A DNA stretch of 21,014 nt, taken from the NCBI GenBank assembly GCA_031255985.1, contig JAIRRL010000109.1, positions 1 to 21,014 of the forward strand. Reading direction: 5' to 3'. Below are positions 15,100 through 21,014 of the stretch, in pieces; the stretch's first letter is position 1; the number at the start of each line of letters is the position of its first letter. The stretch comes from Gracilibacteraceae bacterium. GTDB lineage: Bacteria > Bacillota > Desulfitobacteriia > Desulfitobacteriales > Syntrophobotulaceae. The notes under the pieces were generated by a model that was not told the origin of the DNA, did not search any database, and saw only the letters and a list, made by a program, of their open reading frames with translations. Both the position numbers and the translations under genes were made by a program.

Positions 15100-15900
15100 T
15101 TAAAATTTTTCCCATTCGTTCGGCGCCAAATCCGCAAAAAGCGCGCTTGGGGCCTGCAAACCGTATTCCACATGAGTCAGCGTCAGTCCGCGCGCCAGAG
15201 CCGTCATTCCGGCCCCTTCCCGCCGGCCGGCCGCCAGAGCCGCGGCGGCGGCGGACGGCGTCATTTTGCCCTTGCCGACCGATATGAGCGTTCCGGCGAT
15301 AATGCGCACCATTTTGTACAAAAATCCGTCGCCGACACAGATTATTTGAATCAGTTCACCGGCAACCACTACGCGGCAGTGATACAAAGTGCGGATAAAA
15401 CAGCGGGCCGCGCCGCCGGCGGCGGCAAAAGCGCGAAAATCGCGTTTGCCCTGAAATAAGACCGCCGCGCGCTGCATCTCCGCCGCCGCCAGCGGCGCCG
15501 GCTCGTGCAGCCGGTACAGGCGGGCGAAAACATCCGGGATGCGCGCGTTATCAATAAAATAATCATATCGCTTCCAGCGCGCGTCGCGCCTGGCGTTGAA
15601 ATCCGCCGCCGCCCGCTCCGCCCTCAGCACGCGGATATCCCGCGGCAGCAGGCTGTTCAGAGCCTTGGGCAGTTTGCAGGCCGGGATGGAGGCTTCCGTG
15701 TTGAGACTTACCACCTGCCCCGCGGCGTGAACGCCGGCGTCCGTGCGTCCGGCCGGAATGAGCCTGACTGTTTCATGAAACAGTTTTTGCCAAACGCGCT
15801 CGATCTCGCCTTGTACAGTCGGGCCGTATGCCGGCGGCTGAAACTGAAAGCCGCGGTAATTTGTCCCGTCATAGGCCAAAACGAGCGCCATTCTGCTCAT
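15100..15900 (-). CDS. truA: tRNA pseudouridine(38-40) synthase TruA
   Basis: TruA isomerises uridines 38-40 in the anticodon arm of many tRNAs. The 266-residue product matches the family: LAYDGTNYRGFQFQP (8-22), the catalytic motif GRTDAGVHA with nucleophile D54, then WKRYDYFI, and the late FLYKMVRIIAGTLI. It begins one base after the rplQ stop, with GGAG four bases before the start and inside the rplQ end, which suggests translational coupling. In many Bacillota the ecfA1-ecfA2-ecfT genes stand between rplQ and truA; here they do not. Confidence 0.96.
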   Translation of the reverse strand: MSRMALVLAYDGTNYRGFQFQPPAYGPTVQGEIERVWQKLFHETVRLIPAGRTDAGVHAAGQVVSLNTEASIPACKLPKALNSLLPRDIRVLRAERAAADFNARRDARWKRYDYFIDNARIPDVFARLYRLHEPAPLAAAEMQRAAVLFQGKRDFRAFAAAGGAARCFIRTLYHCRVVVAGELIQIICVGDGFLYKMVRIIAGTLISVGKGKMTPSAAAAALAAGRREGAGMTALARGLTLTHVEYGLQAPSALFADLAPNEWEKF

Positions 15901-15901
15901 G

Positions 15902-16246
15902 TTACTCCGCCACCATCTCCACCAGAACCATGCGCGCGGCGTCTCCGCGCCGGAAGCCCTTGCGGATAATCCGCGTGTAACCGCCCTGGCGCCGGTTGAA
16001 TTTCGGCGCTAATTCGTCAAACAGGTATTTGACTACGTCTTCCTCCACGAGAAATCTGAGCGCCTGTCTCCTGGCCGCGAGATCGCCTCTCTTGCCCAGC
16101 GTGATCATTTTTTCCGCTAAAGCGTTAAGCTCTTTGGCTCTGGCCTCCGTCGTCTCGATCCGCCCGTGTTTGAGCAAGGAAGTGACGATATTTCGCAGGA
16201 GCGCCTTGCGCCTGCCCATATTCGCCCCCAGTTTACGATACGGCAA
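15902..16246 (-). CDS. rplQ: 50S ribosomal protein L17
   Basis: L17 lines the peptide exit area of the large subunit. The 114-residue product has the typical opening PYRKLGANMGRRKALLRNIVTSL, the central ETTEARAKE and the C-terminal RRQGGYTRI. The start is an unusual TTG at 16246: the family N-terminus begins exactly there, and AGGAGGGG lies six bases upstream, so a later ATG at 16219 would remove conserved residues. It follows rpoA after 43 bases and precedes truA by one base. Confidence 0.97.
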   Translation of the reverse strand: MPYRKLGANMGRRKALLRNIVTSLLKHGRIETTEARAKELNALAEKMITLGKRGDLAARRQALRFLVEEDVVKYLFDELAPKFNRRQGGYTRIIRKGFRRGDAARMVLVEMVAE

Positions 16247-16289
16247 TTTTTGCCCCTCCTTCCTTAATTAATAGTCAATTGGCCGGTGA

Positions 16290-17255
16290 TCATTCGTTCG
16301 CCGCGCGAAAACCCAGACCCAAATCCCGCAGCTTGTGTTCCACTTCCTCCAGGGATTTTTTCCCCAGATTACGGACTTTTATCATATCTTCCTGGGTTTT
16401 GTGCGTCAACTCCTCCACCGTGTTGATGGCAGCCCGCTTGAGACAGTTATATGAACGCACGGACAAGTCAAGTTCCTCGATCGTCATTTCCAGAATCTTG
16501 TCTTTTTCTTCCACAACGTCTTCAGGCAAAATCTCGACGCCGGGAAGATTGTCCGAGAGATTTAAAAACATGCGCAGCCGGTCGGTTAAAATTTTGGCCG
16601 CCAGTCCGGTGGCTTCCTCCGGGGTGATGCTGCCGTTGGACCACACGTCCAAAGTCAATTTGTCAAAATCCGTCACCATGCCGACCCTGGTGTCCTCCAC
16701 CTGATAATTGACTTTATATATCGGCGTAAAAATAGCGTCTACCGGAATCACCCCTATGCCATATTCCGGTCTTTTATTTTTCTCCGCCGGCAAATAGCCC
16801 CGCGACCGTTCCACGGTCATTTCCATGAACAGACGGCCGTCCTTATCCAAGGTCGCTATTTTCAGATCGGGATTCAATATTTCCAAATCGGAGCCGGCTA
16901 TGATGTCCCCCGCCGTCACAACCCCTTCTCCTTCGCACTCCAGGCGAAGAAACCGCGCTTCGTCCGTATGCCCTTTCAGCGCCAGCGACTTGATGTTCAG
17001 GATGATTTCCGTCACATCCTCCAGGACGCCGGGGATCGTGGAAAATTCATGCAGGACGCCTTCTATTTTCACGGACGTCACCGCCGAACCGGGTAACGAT
17101 GATAAAAGTATCCGCCGCAAAGAATTGCCCAGAGTGATGCCATAACCACGCTCCAGCGGCTCAATCACGAACCGGGCGTAAGTATTGTCATCCGCCCGCT
17201 CAACGACCTCGATAACCGGGTTGCTGAACTTATTGGGGTTATTGAGTTCCAACAA
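16290..17255 (-). CDS. rpoA: DNA-directed RNA polymerase alpha subunit
   Basis: RpoA forms the dimer platform on which beta and beta-prime assemble, and its C-terminal domain contacts promoter UP elements and activators. The 321-residue product has both domains. In the N-terminal domain are FVIEPLERGYGITLGNSLRR near residues 29-48, LLSSLPGSAVTSVKIEGV, and an FLRLECEGEG stretch. A linker follows, then the C-terminal domain (about 255-315) with ELDLSVRSYNCLKRA, holding the DNA-contacting Arg and the conserved NCLK, and NLGKKSLEEVEHKL. The start is TTG: two TTG codons stand in tandem at 17255 and 17252, and AAGGTG lies about seven bases before the first. No ATG fits the family N-terminus. It follows rpsD after 29 bases. 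Confidence 0.98.
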   Translation of the reverse strand: MLELNNPNKFSNPVIEVVERADDNTYARFVIEPLERGYGITLGNSLRRILLSSLPGSAVTSVKIEGVLHEFSTIPGVLEDVTEIILNIKSLALKGHTDEARFLRLECEGEGVVTAGDIIAGSDLEILNPDLKIATLDKDGRLFMEMTVERSRGYLPAEKNKRPEYGIGVIPVDAIFTPIYKVNYQVEDTRVGMVTDFDKLTLDVWSNGSITPEEATGLAAKILTDRLRMFLNLSDNLPGVEILPEDVVEEKDKILEMTIEELDLSVRSYNCLKRAAINTVEELTHKTQEDMIKVRNLGKKSLEEVEHKLRDLGLGFRAANE

Positions 17256-17284
17256 GCGATTGCACCTTCTTTCCGGGAGATAAA

Positions 17285-17920
17285 TTAGCGTGAATACTTC
17301 TCTACGATGAGATGTTCCTCAATCGGCGCCTGAATATCCTCCCGATTGGGAAGCGCCAGAACCGCGCCGCTGGCTTTGGCGGCGTCCAGGCTCAACCAGG
17401 CCGGCGTCTGCCGCTCCCGGAGCGCGTCGGTCAGTTCCCGGACGCGATTATTGTTCCGGCTTGATTCTTTGAAGGTGATAACCTCGCCCACTTCCACCAG
17501 ATAAGAGGGAATATCGACCCGCTTGCCGTTAATGACGATATGCCCGTGCGTCACCATCTGCCGCGCTTCCGCCCTGGAAGCGGCAAAGCCGATACGGTAA
17601 ACCACATTGTCCAAGCGGCGCTCCAGAAGGCGCAGGAGGTTTTCTCCCGTCATCCCCCGCTGGCGGCTGGCCAAAGTGAAATAATTCCGGAATTGTTTTT
17701 CCAAAACGCCGTACATGCGGCGCACTTTTTGTTTTTCCCTGAGCTGCAGGCTGTACTCAGACGGTTTGCGGCTCCGGCCCTGTCCGTGCGCGCCGGGCGG
17801 AAACTGCCCCCGTTTCCGTTCCATCGCGCATTTGCCGGAAAAACAACGTTCTCCTTTCAGAAACAGCTTCTGGCTCTCCCGCCGGCACTGCCGGCAAACA
17901 GCCTCCGTATATTTAGCCAT
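17285..17920 (-). CDS. rpsD: 30S ribosomal protein S4 (zinc-binding C+ form)
   Basis: S4 is a primary 16S rRNA-binding protein and, in many bacteria, a translational repressor of its own operon. The 211-residue product has an N-terminal zinc-type cysteine set C9, C12, C26 and C31, the C+ form. It also has the S4 RNA-binding motif with LERRLDNVVYRIGFA and SRAEARQMVTHGHIVINGKRVDIPS (about 113-138). The C-terminal EEHLIVEKYSR is conserved. The start at 17920 is preceded by GGAGG. Unlike Bacillus subtilis, where rpsD stands alone, it is inside the alpha cluster between rpsK and rpoA. The 51-base spacer upstream is GC-rich, with a small hairpin (17952-17956 with 17961-17965). Confidence 0.98.
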   Translation of the reverse strand: MAKYTEAVCRQCRRESQKLFLKGERCFSGKCAMERKRGQFPPGAHGQGRSRKPSEYSLQLREKQKVRRMYGVLEKQFRNYFTLASRQRGMTGENLLRLLERRLDNVVYRIGFAASRAEARQMVTHGHIVINGKRVDIPSYLVEVGEVITFKESSRNNNRVRELTDALRERQTPAWLSLDAAKASGAVLALPNREDIQAPIEEHLIVEKYSR

Positions 17921-17971
17921 TTTTTCCTCCCTAAATAGTAACGCGCGGCGCGCGGCTGCCGCCGCCGTTCC

Positions 17972-18361
17972 CTATACCCTTCTCCGTTTCGGCGGCCGGC
18001 ATCCGTTATGCGGCACGGGCGTCACGTCGCGAATCAGGCTCACTTCCAGCCCGGCCGCCTGCAAGGCGCGAATCGCCGCTTCCCGCCCGGCCCCCGGCCC
18101 TTTGACGTAACATTCCACGATTCTAAGGCCATGCTCCATCGCGGCCTTGGCCGCCGTTTCCGCCGCCATCTGCGCGGCAAAAGGCGTACTCTTGCGGGAA
18201 CCTTTGAAATTGAGAGCGCCGGCGCTGGACCAGGACAGCGTATTGCCGCCGGTGTCCGTTATCGTGACGATCGTATTGTTAAACGTCGATTTAATATGAG
18301 CGACGCCGCTCTCAATGTTTTTTCTCTCTCTCCTTCTGGTACGAACCACTCTGCGCGCCAT
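17972..18361 (-). CDS. rpsK: 30S ribosomal protein S11
   Basis: S11 lies in the platform of the small subunit near the mRNA exit. The 129-residue product is full length, with GVAHIKSTFNNTIVTITDTGGN (about 19-40), SRKSTPFAAQMAAE, KGPGAGREAAIRAL and the conserved end VTPVPHNGCRPPKRRRV. The start at 18361 has GGGAGG about 12 bases upstream, a long but acceptable spacing. It lies 23 bases after rpsM and 51 before rpsD. Confidence 0.98.
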   Translation of the reverse strand: MARRVVRTRRRERKNIESGVAHIKSTFNNTIVTITDTGGNTLSWSSAGALNFKGSRKSTPFAAQMAAETAAKAAMEHGLRIVECYVKGPGAGREAAIRALQAAGLEVSLIRDVTPVPHNGCRPPKRRRV

Positions 18362-18384
18362 GTCTTACGCTTACCTCCCTGACT

Positions 18385-18756
18385 CTACTTTTTTTTGCCG
18401 CCGACCGAACGCGACGGGCCTTTGCGCGTGCGGGCGTTGTTCTTGGTGTTTTGCCCCCGCACCGGCAGCCCGCGCCGGTGGCGCAACCCGCGATAACATC
18501 CTATCTCCATCAGCCGCTTGATATTGAGCGACACTTCGCGGCGCAGATCGCCCTCCACCTTATTGTTTCCTTTGTCAATAGCTTCCCTGATGCGGGCCAC
18601 TTCGTCGTCCGTCAGGTTTTTCACCCGCGTGTCCGGATTCACTTTGGCCTGAGCCAGGATTTTATTGGACAGAGATCGCCCTATGCCATAGATATAAGTC
18701 AAAGATATTTCCACTCTTTTGTCTCGCGGTATGTCTACACCGGCGATACGCGCCAT
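18385..18756 (-). CDS. rpsM: 30S ribosomal protein S13
   Basis: S13 is in the small-subunit head and forms bridges to the large subunit. The 123-residue product opens MARIAGVDIPRDKRVEISLT and contains the helix-hairpin-helix-like YGIGRSLSNKIL. The C-terminal RGLRHRRGLPVRGQNTKNNARTRKG motif is diagnostic. A strong AAAGGAGGT lies about nine bases before the start at 18756. The 61-base spacer to rpmJ holds two adjacent GC hairpins. Confidence 0.98.
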   Translation of the reverse strand: MARIAGVDIPRDKRVEISLTYIYGIGRSLSNKILAQAKVNPDTRVKNLTDDEVARIREAIDKGNNKVEGDLRREVSLNIKRLMEIGCYRGLRHRRGLPVRGQNTKNNARTRKGPSRSVGGKKK

Positions 18757-18780
18757 TTTTCACTACCTCCTTTAAGATAA

Positions 18781-18830
18781 GCGGCGCTCCGCTTCCGCCG
18801 CGTCAGGCTCAGCCCGCTTACCCCTGACGC
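18781..18830 (-). promoter_or_regulatory. Two abutting hairpins between rpmJ and rpsM
   Basis: Hairpin A is a perfect eight-base-pair inverted repeat (18800-18807 with 18823-18830, arms GCGTCAGG/CCTGACGC, 15-base loop) that straddles the rpmJ stop codon at 18818-18820. Hairpin B has a six-base-pair stem (18781-18786 with 18796-18801, arms GCGGCG/CGCCGC, nine-base loop). The arms overlap by two bases, so full pairing of both competes slightly. Hairpin B ends about seven bases before the rpsM ribosome site. There is no U-tract, so neither is a terminator. In gammaproteobacteria a structure at this place is the S4 repressor site; this one does not obviously match that pseudoknot. Confidence 0.5.
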
Positions 18831-18931
18831 TGTTTGTGTTTGGGATTTTCGCAGATCACCATGACCTTGCCGTGTCGTTTGATTATTTTGCATTTTTCGC
18901 AAATCGGTTTTACCGACGGCCGAACTTTCAT
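18818..18931 (-). CDS. rpmJ: 50S ribosomal protein L36 (zinc-ribbon form)
   Basis: This short gene encodes 37 residues. It reads MKVRPSVKPICEKCK, continues IIKRHGKVMVICENPKHKQ and ends RQG. That is the canonical bacterial L36 with a C11-x2-C14-x12-C27-x4-H32 zinc site (C+ form). The start at 18931 is preceded by GGGGTGAG. It sits between infA and rpsM as expected for Bacillota. The stop lies in the loop of a strong inverted repeat. Confidence 0.97.
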   Translation of the reverse strand: MKVRPSVKPICEKCKIIKRHGKVMVICENPKHKQRQG

Positions 18932-18976
18932 CTTTCTCACCCCGCAAATCTTCCCGCCCGGTTTGCCGGACGGTTT

Positions 18977-19004
18977 TTGCTACTTGCTACTTACTACTTA
19001 CTCA
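18977..19004. repeat. Heptanucleotide tandem array, four units, downstream of infA
   Basis: Four contiguous seven-base units on the plus strand: TTGCTAC, TTGCTAC, TTACTAC, TTACTCA. The last unit contains the infA stop codon (19002-19004), and the array fills the middle of the 70-base infA-rpmJ spacer. It has the same period and the same position relative to a stop codon as the arrays at 13081-13122 and 20005-20018, but a different unit sequence. Confidence 0.8.
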
Positions 19005-19220
19005 CTTAAACCTGTATACAATACGTCCGCGCGTCAAATCGTAGGGCGACAGCTCCACCGTGACCCGGTCGCCGGGCAGTATCCTGATAAAATGCATCCT
19101 TATCTTCCCGGACACATGCGCAAGCACTTTATGCCCGTTCGGCAGCTCCACGGTAAACATCGCGTTGGGCAAAGGCTCCAACACCTTACCCTCTACCTCA
19201 ATGACGTCCTCTTTGGCCAT
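19002..19220 (-). CDS. infA: Translation initiation factor IF-1
   Basis: IF-1 is a single OB-fold protein that binds the 30S A site during initiation. The 72-residue product has standard length and sequence: MAKEDVIEVEGKV at the start, FTVELPNGHKVLAHVSGKIR in the middle, and the end GDRVTVELSPYDLTRGRI followed by VYRFK. The start at 19220 follows GGGGGGAAAG. It lies 32 bases after map. Some Bacillota carry a small KOW-domain protein gene between map and infA; none is present. Confidence 0.98.
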   Translation of the reverse strand: MAKEDVIEVEGKVLEPLPNAMFTVELPNGHKVLAHVSGKIRMHFIRILPGDRVTVELSPYDLTRGRIVYRFK

Positions 19221-19252
19221 ATCTTTCCCCCCTTTGCGCAGCCGGTAGTTCC

Positions 19253-19999
19253 CTATACTTTCGTCAATATCTCAGGGCCATCCTCGGTGATGACCACTGT
19301 GTGCTCGAAATGCGCCGACGGGCGCCTGTCCACTGTCGCAACCGTCCAATTGTTACTGAGCGTTTCCACCTGATAGCCGCCCAGATTCACCATCGGCTCA
19401 ATCGCGATAGTCATGCCCCGCGCCAGCCGCGGTCCCCTGCCTGGTCTGCCAAAGTTGGGCACTTTCGGGTCTTCGTGCATTTGCCGGCCTATACCGTGTC
19501 CCACATAATCCCGCACCACCGACATTCCATTTTCTTCCACATGAGATTGCACGGCGTGGGAAATGTCATAAAGGCGTTGAGTCGGCCGGGCTTGAGCAAT
19601 GCCGAGGAGGAGCGCCTGGGCGCAAACTTCCAGCAGCCGCCGCCGTTCAGGCTCAATCTCCCCCACCGGTACGGTTATGGCCGAATCTCCGCAATAGCCC
19701 CGGTAAAACGCCCCGCAATCAATGCTGATGATGTCTCCTTCACAGAGTTTGCGGGTTCCGGGAATACCATGCACCACTTCCTCGTTGACCGAGGCGCAAA
19801 TAGTGGCGGGAAAGCCTTCGTATCCCTTAAAAGCCGGCGTCGCTCCCTGCTTGACTATATAGTCCTCCGCTACGCGGTCAAGCTCGCCGGTCGTCACTCC
19901 CGGCCGAACCATCCCCCGCAGCGTCTCCAGCGTCTCAGCCACGATAGCGCCGGCTCTGCGCATAATTTGAATTTGTTCCTTGTTTTTCAGTTCAATCAT
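19253..19999 (-). CDS. map: Type I methionine aminopeptidase
   Basis: Map removes the initiator methionine from new proteins in the cytoplasm. The 248-residue product is a complete type I enzyme with the five metal ligands in place: D94 and D105 (ISIDCGAFYRGYCGDSA), H168 (VGHGIGRQMHEDP), E201 (IAIEPMVN) and E232 (HFEHTVVITEDG). The substrate-contacting H77 (EEVVHGIPG) is also present. There is no N-terminal SEC-C zinc extension. The start at 19999 lies seven bases after the adk stop; its ribosome site is weak (GAGT within a repeated heptamer), which may make it dependent on coupling to adk. Confidence 0.97.
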   Translation of the reverse strand: MIELKNKEQIQIMRRAGAIVAETLETLRGMVRPGVTTGELDRVAEDYIVKQGATPAFKGYEGFPATICASVNEEVVHGIPGTRKLCEGDIISIDCGAFYRGYCGDSAITVPVGEIEPERRRLLEVCAQALLLGIAQARPTQRLYDISHAVQSHVEENGMSVVRDYVGHGIGRQMHEDPKVPNFGRPGRGPRLARGMTIAIEPMVNLGGYQVETLSNNWTVATVDRRPSAHFEHTVVITEDGPEILTKV

Positions 20000-20004
20000 T
20001 TTTT

Positions 20005-20018
20005 ACTCAAGACTCAAG
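20005..20018. repeat. Heptanucleotide tandem pair at the adk stop codon
   Basis: Two identical contiguous seven-base units (ACTCAAG twice on the plus strand) cover the end of adk, its stop codon (20007-20009) and the weak ribosome site of map. Alone a two-unit repeat would be unremarkable; it is listed because two longer arrays with the same period overlap stop codons elsewhere in the window. Confidence 0.5.
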
Positions 20019-20651
20019 CGCGGCGCAAATCTCACGAAAAACGTTTTCCAGGCCCTTATCGCCCTGAATATCGCGCAAAAGGCCCAAACGGCGGTAATAT
20101 TCGGAGAGCGGCCGCGTCTGCTCCTTATACACGCTCAGCCTGGTTTCAACGGTCGCGGCGCTGTCGTCATCCCGCTGTCGCAGTTCGCCGCCGCATTTAT
20201 CACAAATACCGGCGCGGGTTGGCGGCATGGTCGCGATATGGTAAGTCGCGGCGCATTCCCCGCATACCCGGCGGCCGGTCAGCCGCCCGACCAGGAGATC
20301 GTCGGGGGCGTCGATATCCACCACGCCGTTCAGCTTCACGCCCAAACCGTCCAGGATGCCGGCCAGAGCCTCGGCCTGGGCGATAGTTCTCGGAAACCCG
20401 TCCAGCAAAAACCCCCGTGTACAGTCGGGCCGGGCCAGACGGTCGGCCACAATGGCAATCATCACCTCATCCGGCGCCAGGCCGCCGCCGTCCATATAGG
20501 TTTTGGCCGCCAGACCCGCCGGCGTGGCGTCTTTCACCGCCTGGCGCAGCATATCGCCGGTGGAGATATGCGGTATGTCATACCGCTCCGCCAGCTTGAC
20601 AGCCTGAGTGCCTTTGCCCACACCCGGCGGCCCCGTCAAAATTATCCGCAT
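20007..20651 (-). CDS. adk: Adenylate kinase (zinc LID form)
   Basis: Adk interconverts ATP, AMP and ADP. The 214-residue product has the P-loop GPPGVGKGT (7-15), the AMP-site STGDMLR (30-36), GFLLDGFPRT (80-89), and a long LID with cysteines C130, C133, C150 and C153. That is the zinc-binding form common in Gram-positive lineages. RRV before the LID and the DDD segment with VETRL after it are conserved. The start at 20651 follows GGGGGCG, 11 bases after the secY stop. Neighbours secY and map are the standard order. Confidence 0.98.
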   Translation of the reverse strand: MRIILTGPPGVGKGTQAVKLAERYDIPHISTGDMLRQAVKDATPAGLAAKTYMDGGGLAPDEVMIAIVADRLARPDCTRGFLLDGFPRTIAQAEALAGILDGLGVKLNGVVDIDAPDDLLVGRLTGRRVCGECAATYHIATMPPTRAGICDKCGGELRQRDDDSAATVETRLSVYKEQTRPLSEYYRRLGLLRDIQGDKGLENVFREICAALES

Positions 20652-20662
20652 CTAACGCCCCC

Positions 20663-21014
20663 TTACTTCAGGAATCCCTGATAATGCCTTTCCAGAAGCT
20701 GCGCTTCCAATTGTTTCATCGTGTCCAGCGCCACGCTGACAAGAATGAGCAGCGAAGTGCCGCCGATATAGATGCCGTCTATATTCGTCAGCCCTACGAC
20801 AAAGCTGGGGAAGACGGCGATGATCGCCAGAAAAACGCCGCCGGCCATCGTAATGCGGCCCATGATCCGCAAAAGGTATTCGGAAGTGGGCCGGCCGGGA
20901 CGAAGCCCCGGAATAAAACCACCGTTTTTCCTGATATTGTCAGCTACGTCTATCGGGTTAAAAGTTATGCCCGTATAAAAATACGTAAAAAAGACGATGA
21001 GCACTCCGTAAAAT
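20663..21014 (-). CDS. secY: Protein translocase subunit SecY, C-terminal part, cut by window edge
   Basis: SecY is the channel of the Sec translocon. Only the last 116 or so residues are in the window; the frame is open through the right edge, with FYGV preceding LIVFFTYFYTGITFNP. Visible hallmarks are the conserved cytoplasmic loop region NGGFIPGLRPGRPTSEYL, a following membrane helix (about IMGRITMAGGVFLAIIAVFPS), GGTSLLILVSVALDTMKQLEAQL, and the short basic tail ERHYQGFLK. The GTG at 21004 is internal and not a start. It is followed by adk after 11 bases. Confidence 0.97.
   Translation of the reverse strand, partial: FYGVLIVFFTYFYTGITFNPIDVADNIRKNGGFIPGLRPGRPTSEYLLRIMGRITMAGGVFLAIIAVFPSFVVGLTNIDGIYIGGTSLLILVSVALDTMKQLEAQLLERHYQGFLK

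Noticed and set aside
16247..16289. TTGACT in the rpoA-rplQ spacer as a -35 element
   Set aside because: No -10-like hexamer lies 16-18 bases downstream; that position is the rplQ ribosome site.
18781..18830. Alpha-operon S4 repressor pseudoknot before rpsM
   Set aside because: The location fits the gammaproteobacterial site, but two simple hairpins are seen and I could not match the known pseudoknot. It is kept only as hairpins of unknown role.

Overview
The window is a gene-dense, GC-rich stretch of bacterial chromosome. Every protein gene I can support reads on the minus strand, so transcription runs from high to low coordinates. Order and sequence point to a Bacillota (Firmicutes) genome: the end of the S10-spc-alpha ribosomal cluster in Firmicutes order, adenylate kinase with a four-cysteine zinc LID, ribosomal protein S4 with four cysteines, a cell-wall-binding-repeat-2 (CWB2) protein, and a clustered argC-argJ-argB-argD. 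A type IV pilus set with PilM/N/O, a PilP-like protein and secretin N-domains is best known from two-membrane bacteria, which would suit Negativicutes. The secretin-like protein has no barrel, however, so a one-membrane clostridial host is also possible. I do not assign a genus.

Layout in direction of transcription. (1) 21014-14187: secY (cut by the window edge), adk, map, infA, rpmJ, rpsM, rpsK, rpsD, rpoA, rplQ, truA, rplM, rpsI. This set exports proteins, interconverts adenylates, processes new N-termini, initiates translation, and builds ribosomes and RNA polymerase. The ecfA1-ecfA2-ecfT transporter genes often found between rplQ and truA in Firmicutes are absent. (2) 14120-13119: a secreted protein made only of CWB2 repeats. 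(3) 13062-7420: argC, argJ, argB, argD and a class I aminotransferase, giving the cyclic acetylated route from glutamate to ornithine. ArgJ recycles the acetyl group, and ArgB has the N-terminal extension seen in arginine-inhibited enzymes. (4) 7281-1: a type IV pilus operon behind a plausible sigma-70-type promoter at 7353-7382. It encodes a PilP/GspC-like protein, a LysM plus secretin-N-domain protein without a barrel, PilT, PilC, PilM, PilN, PilO, and the first 319 residues of PilB, which ends inside its Walker A motif. Pilins and prepilin peptidase are not in the window.

Spacers are short (1 to 138 bases), and no stretch over 300 bases lacks a gene. No rRNA, tRNA, CRISPR array, insertion sequence or phage gene was seen. 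The most unusual signals are three short heptanucleotide tandem arrays, each overlapping a stop codon (adk, infA, CWB2 gene); the LysM plus barrel-less secretin fusion; a PilM whose nucleotide-binding motifs are all degenerate; GC hairpins just upstream of several ribosomal-protein start sites; and a window edge that coincides with a 24-base repeat shared by pilB and pilT.
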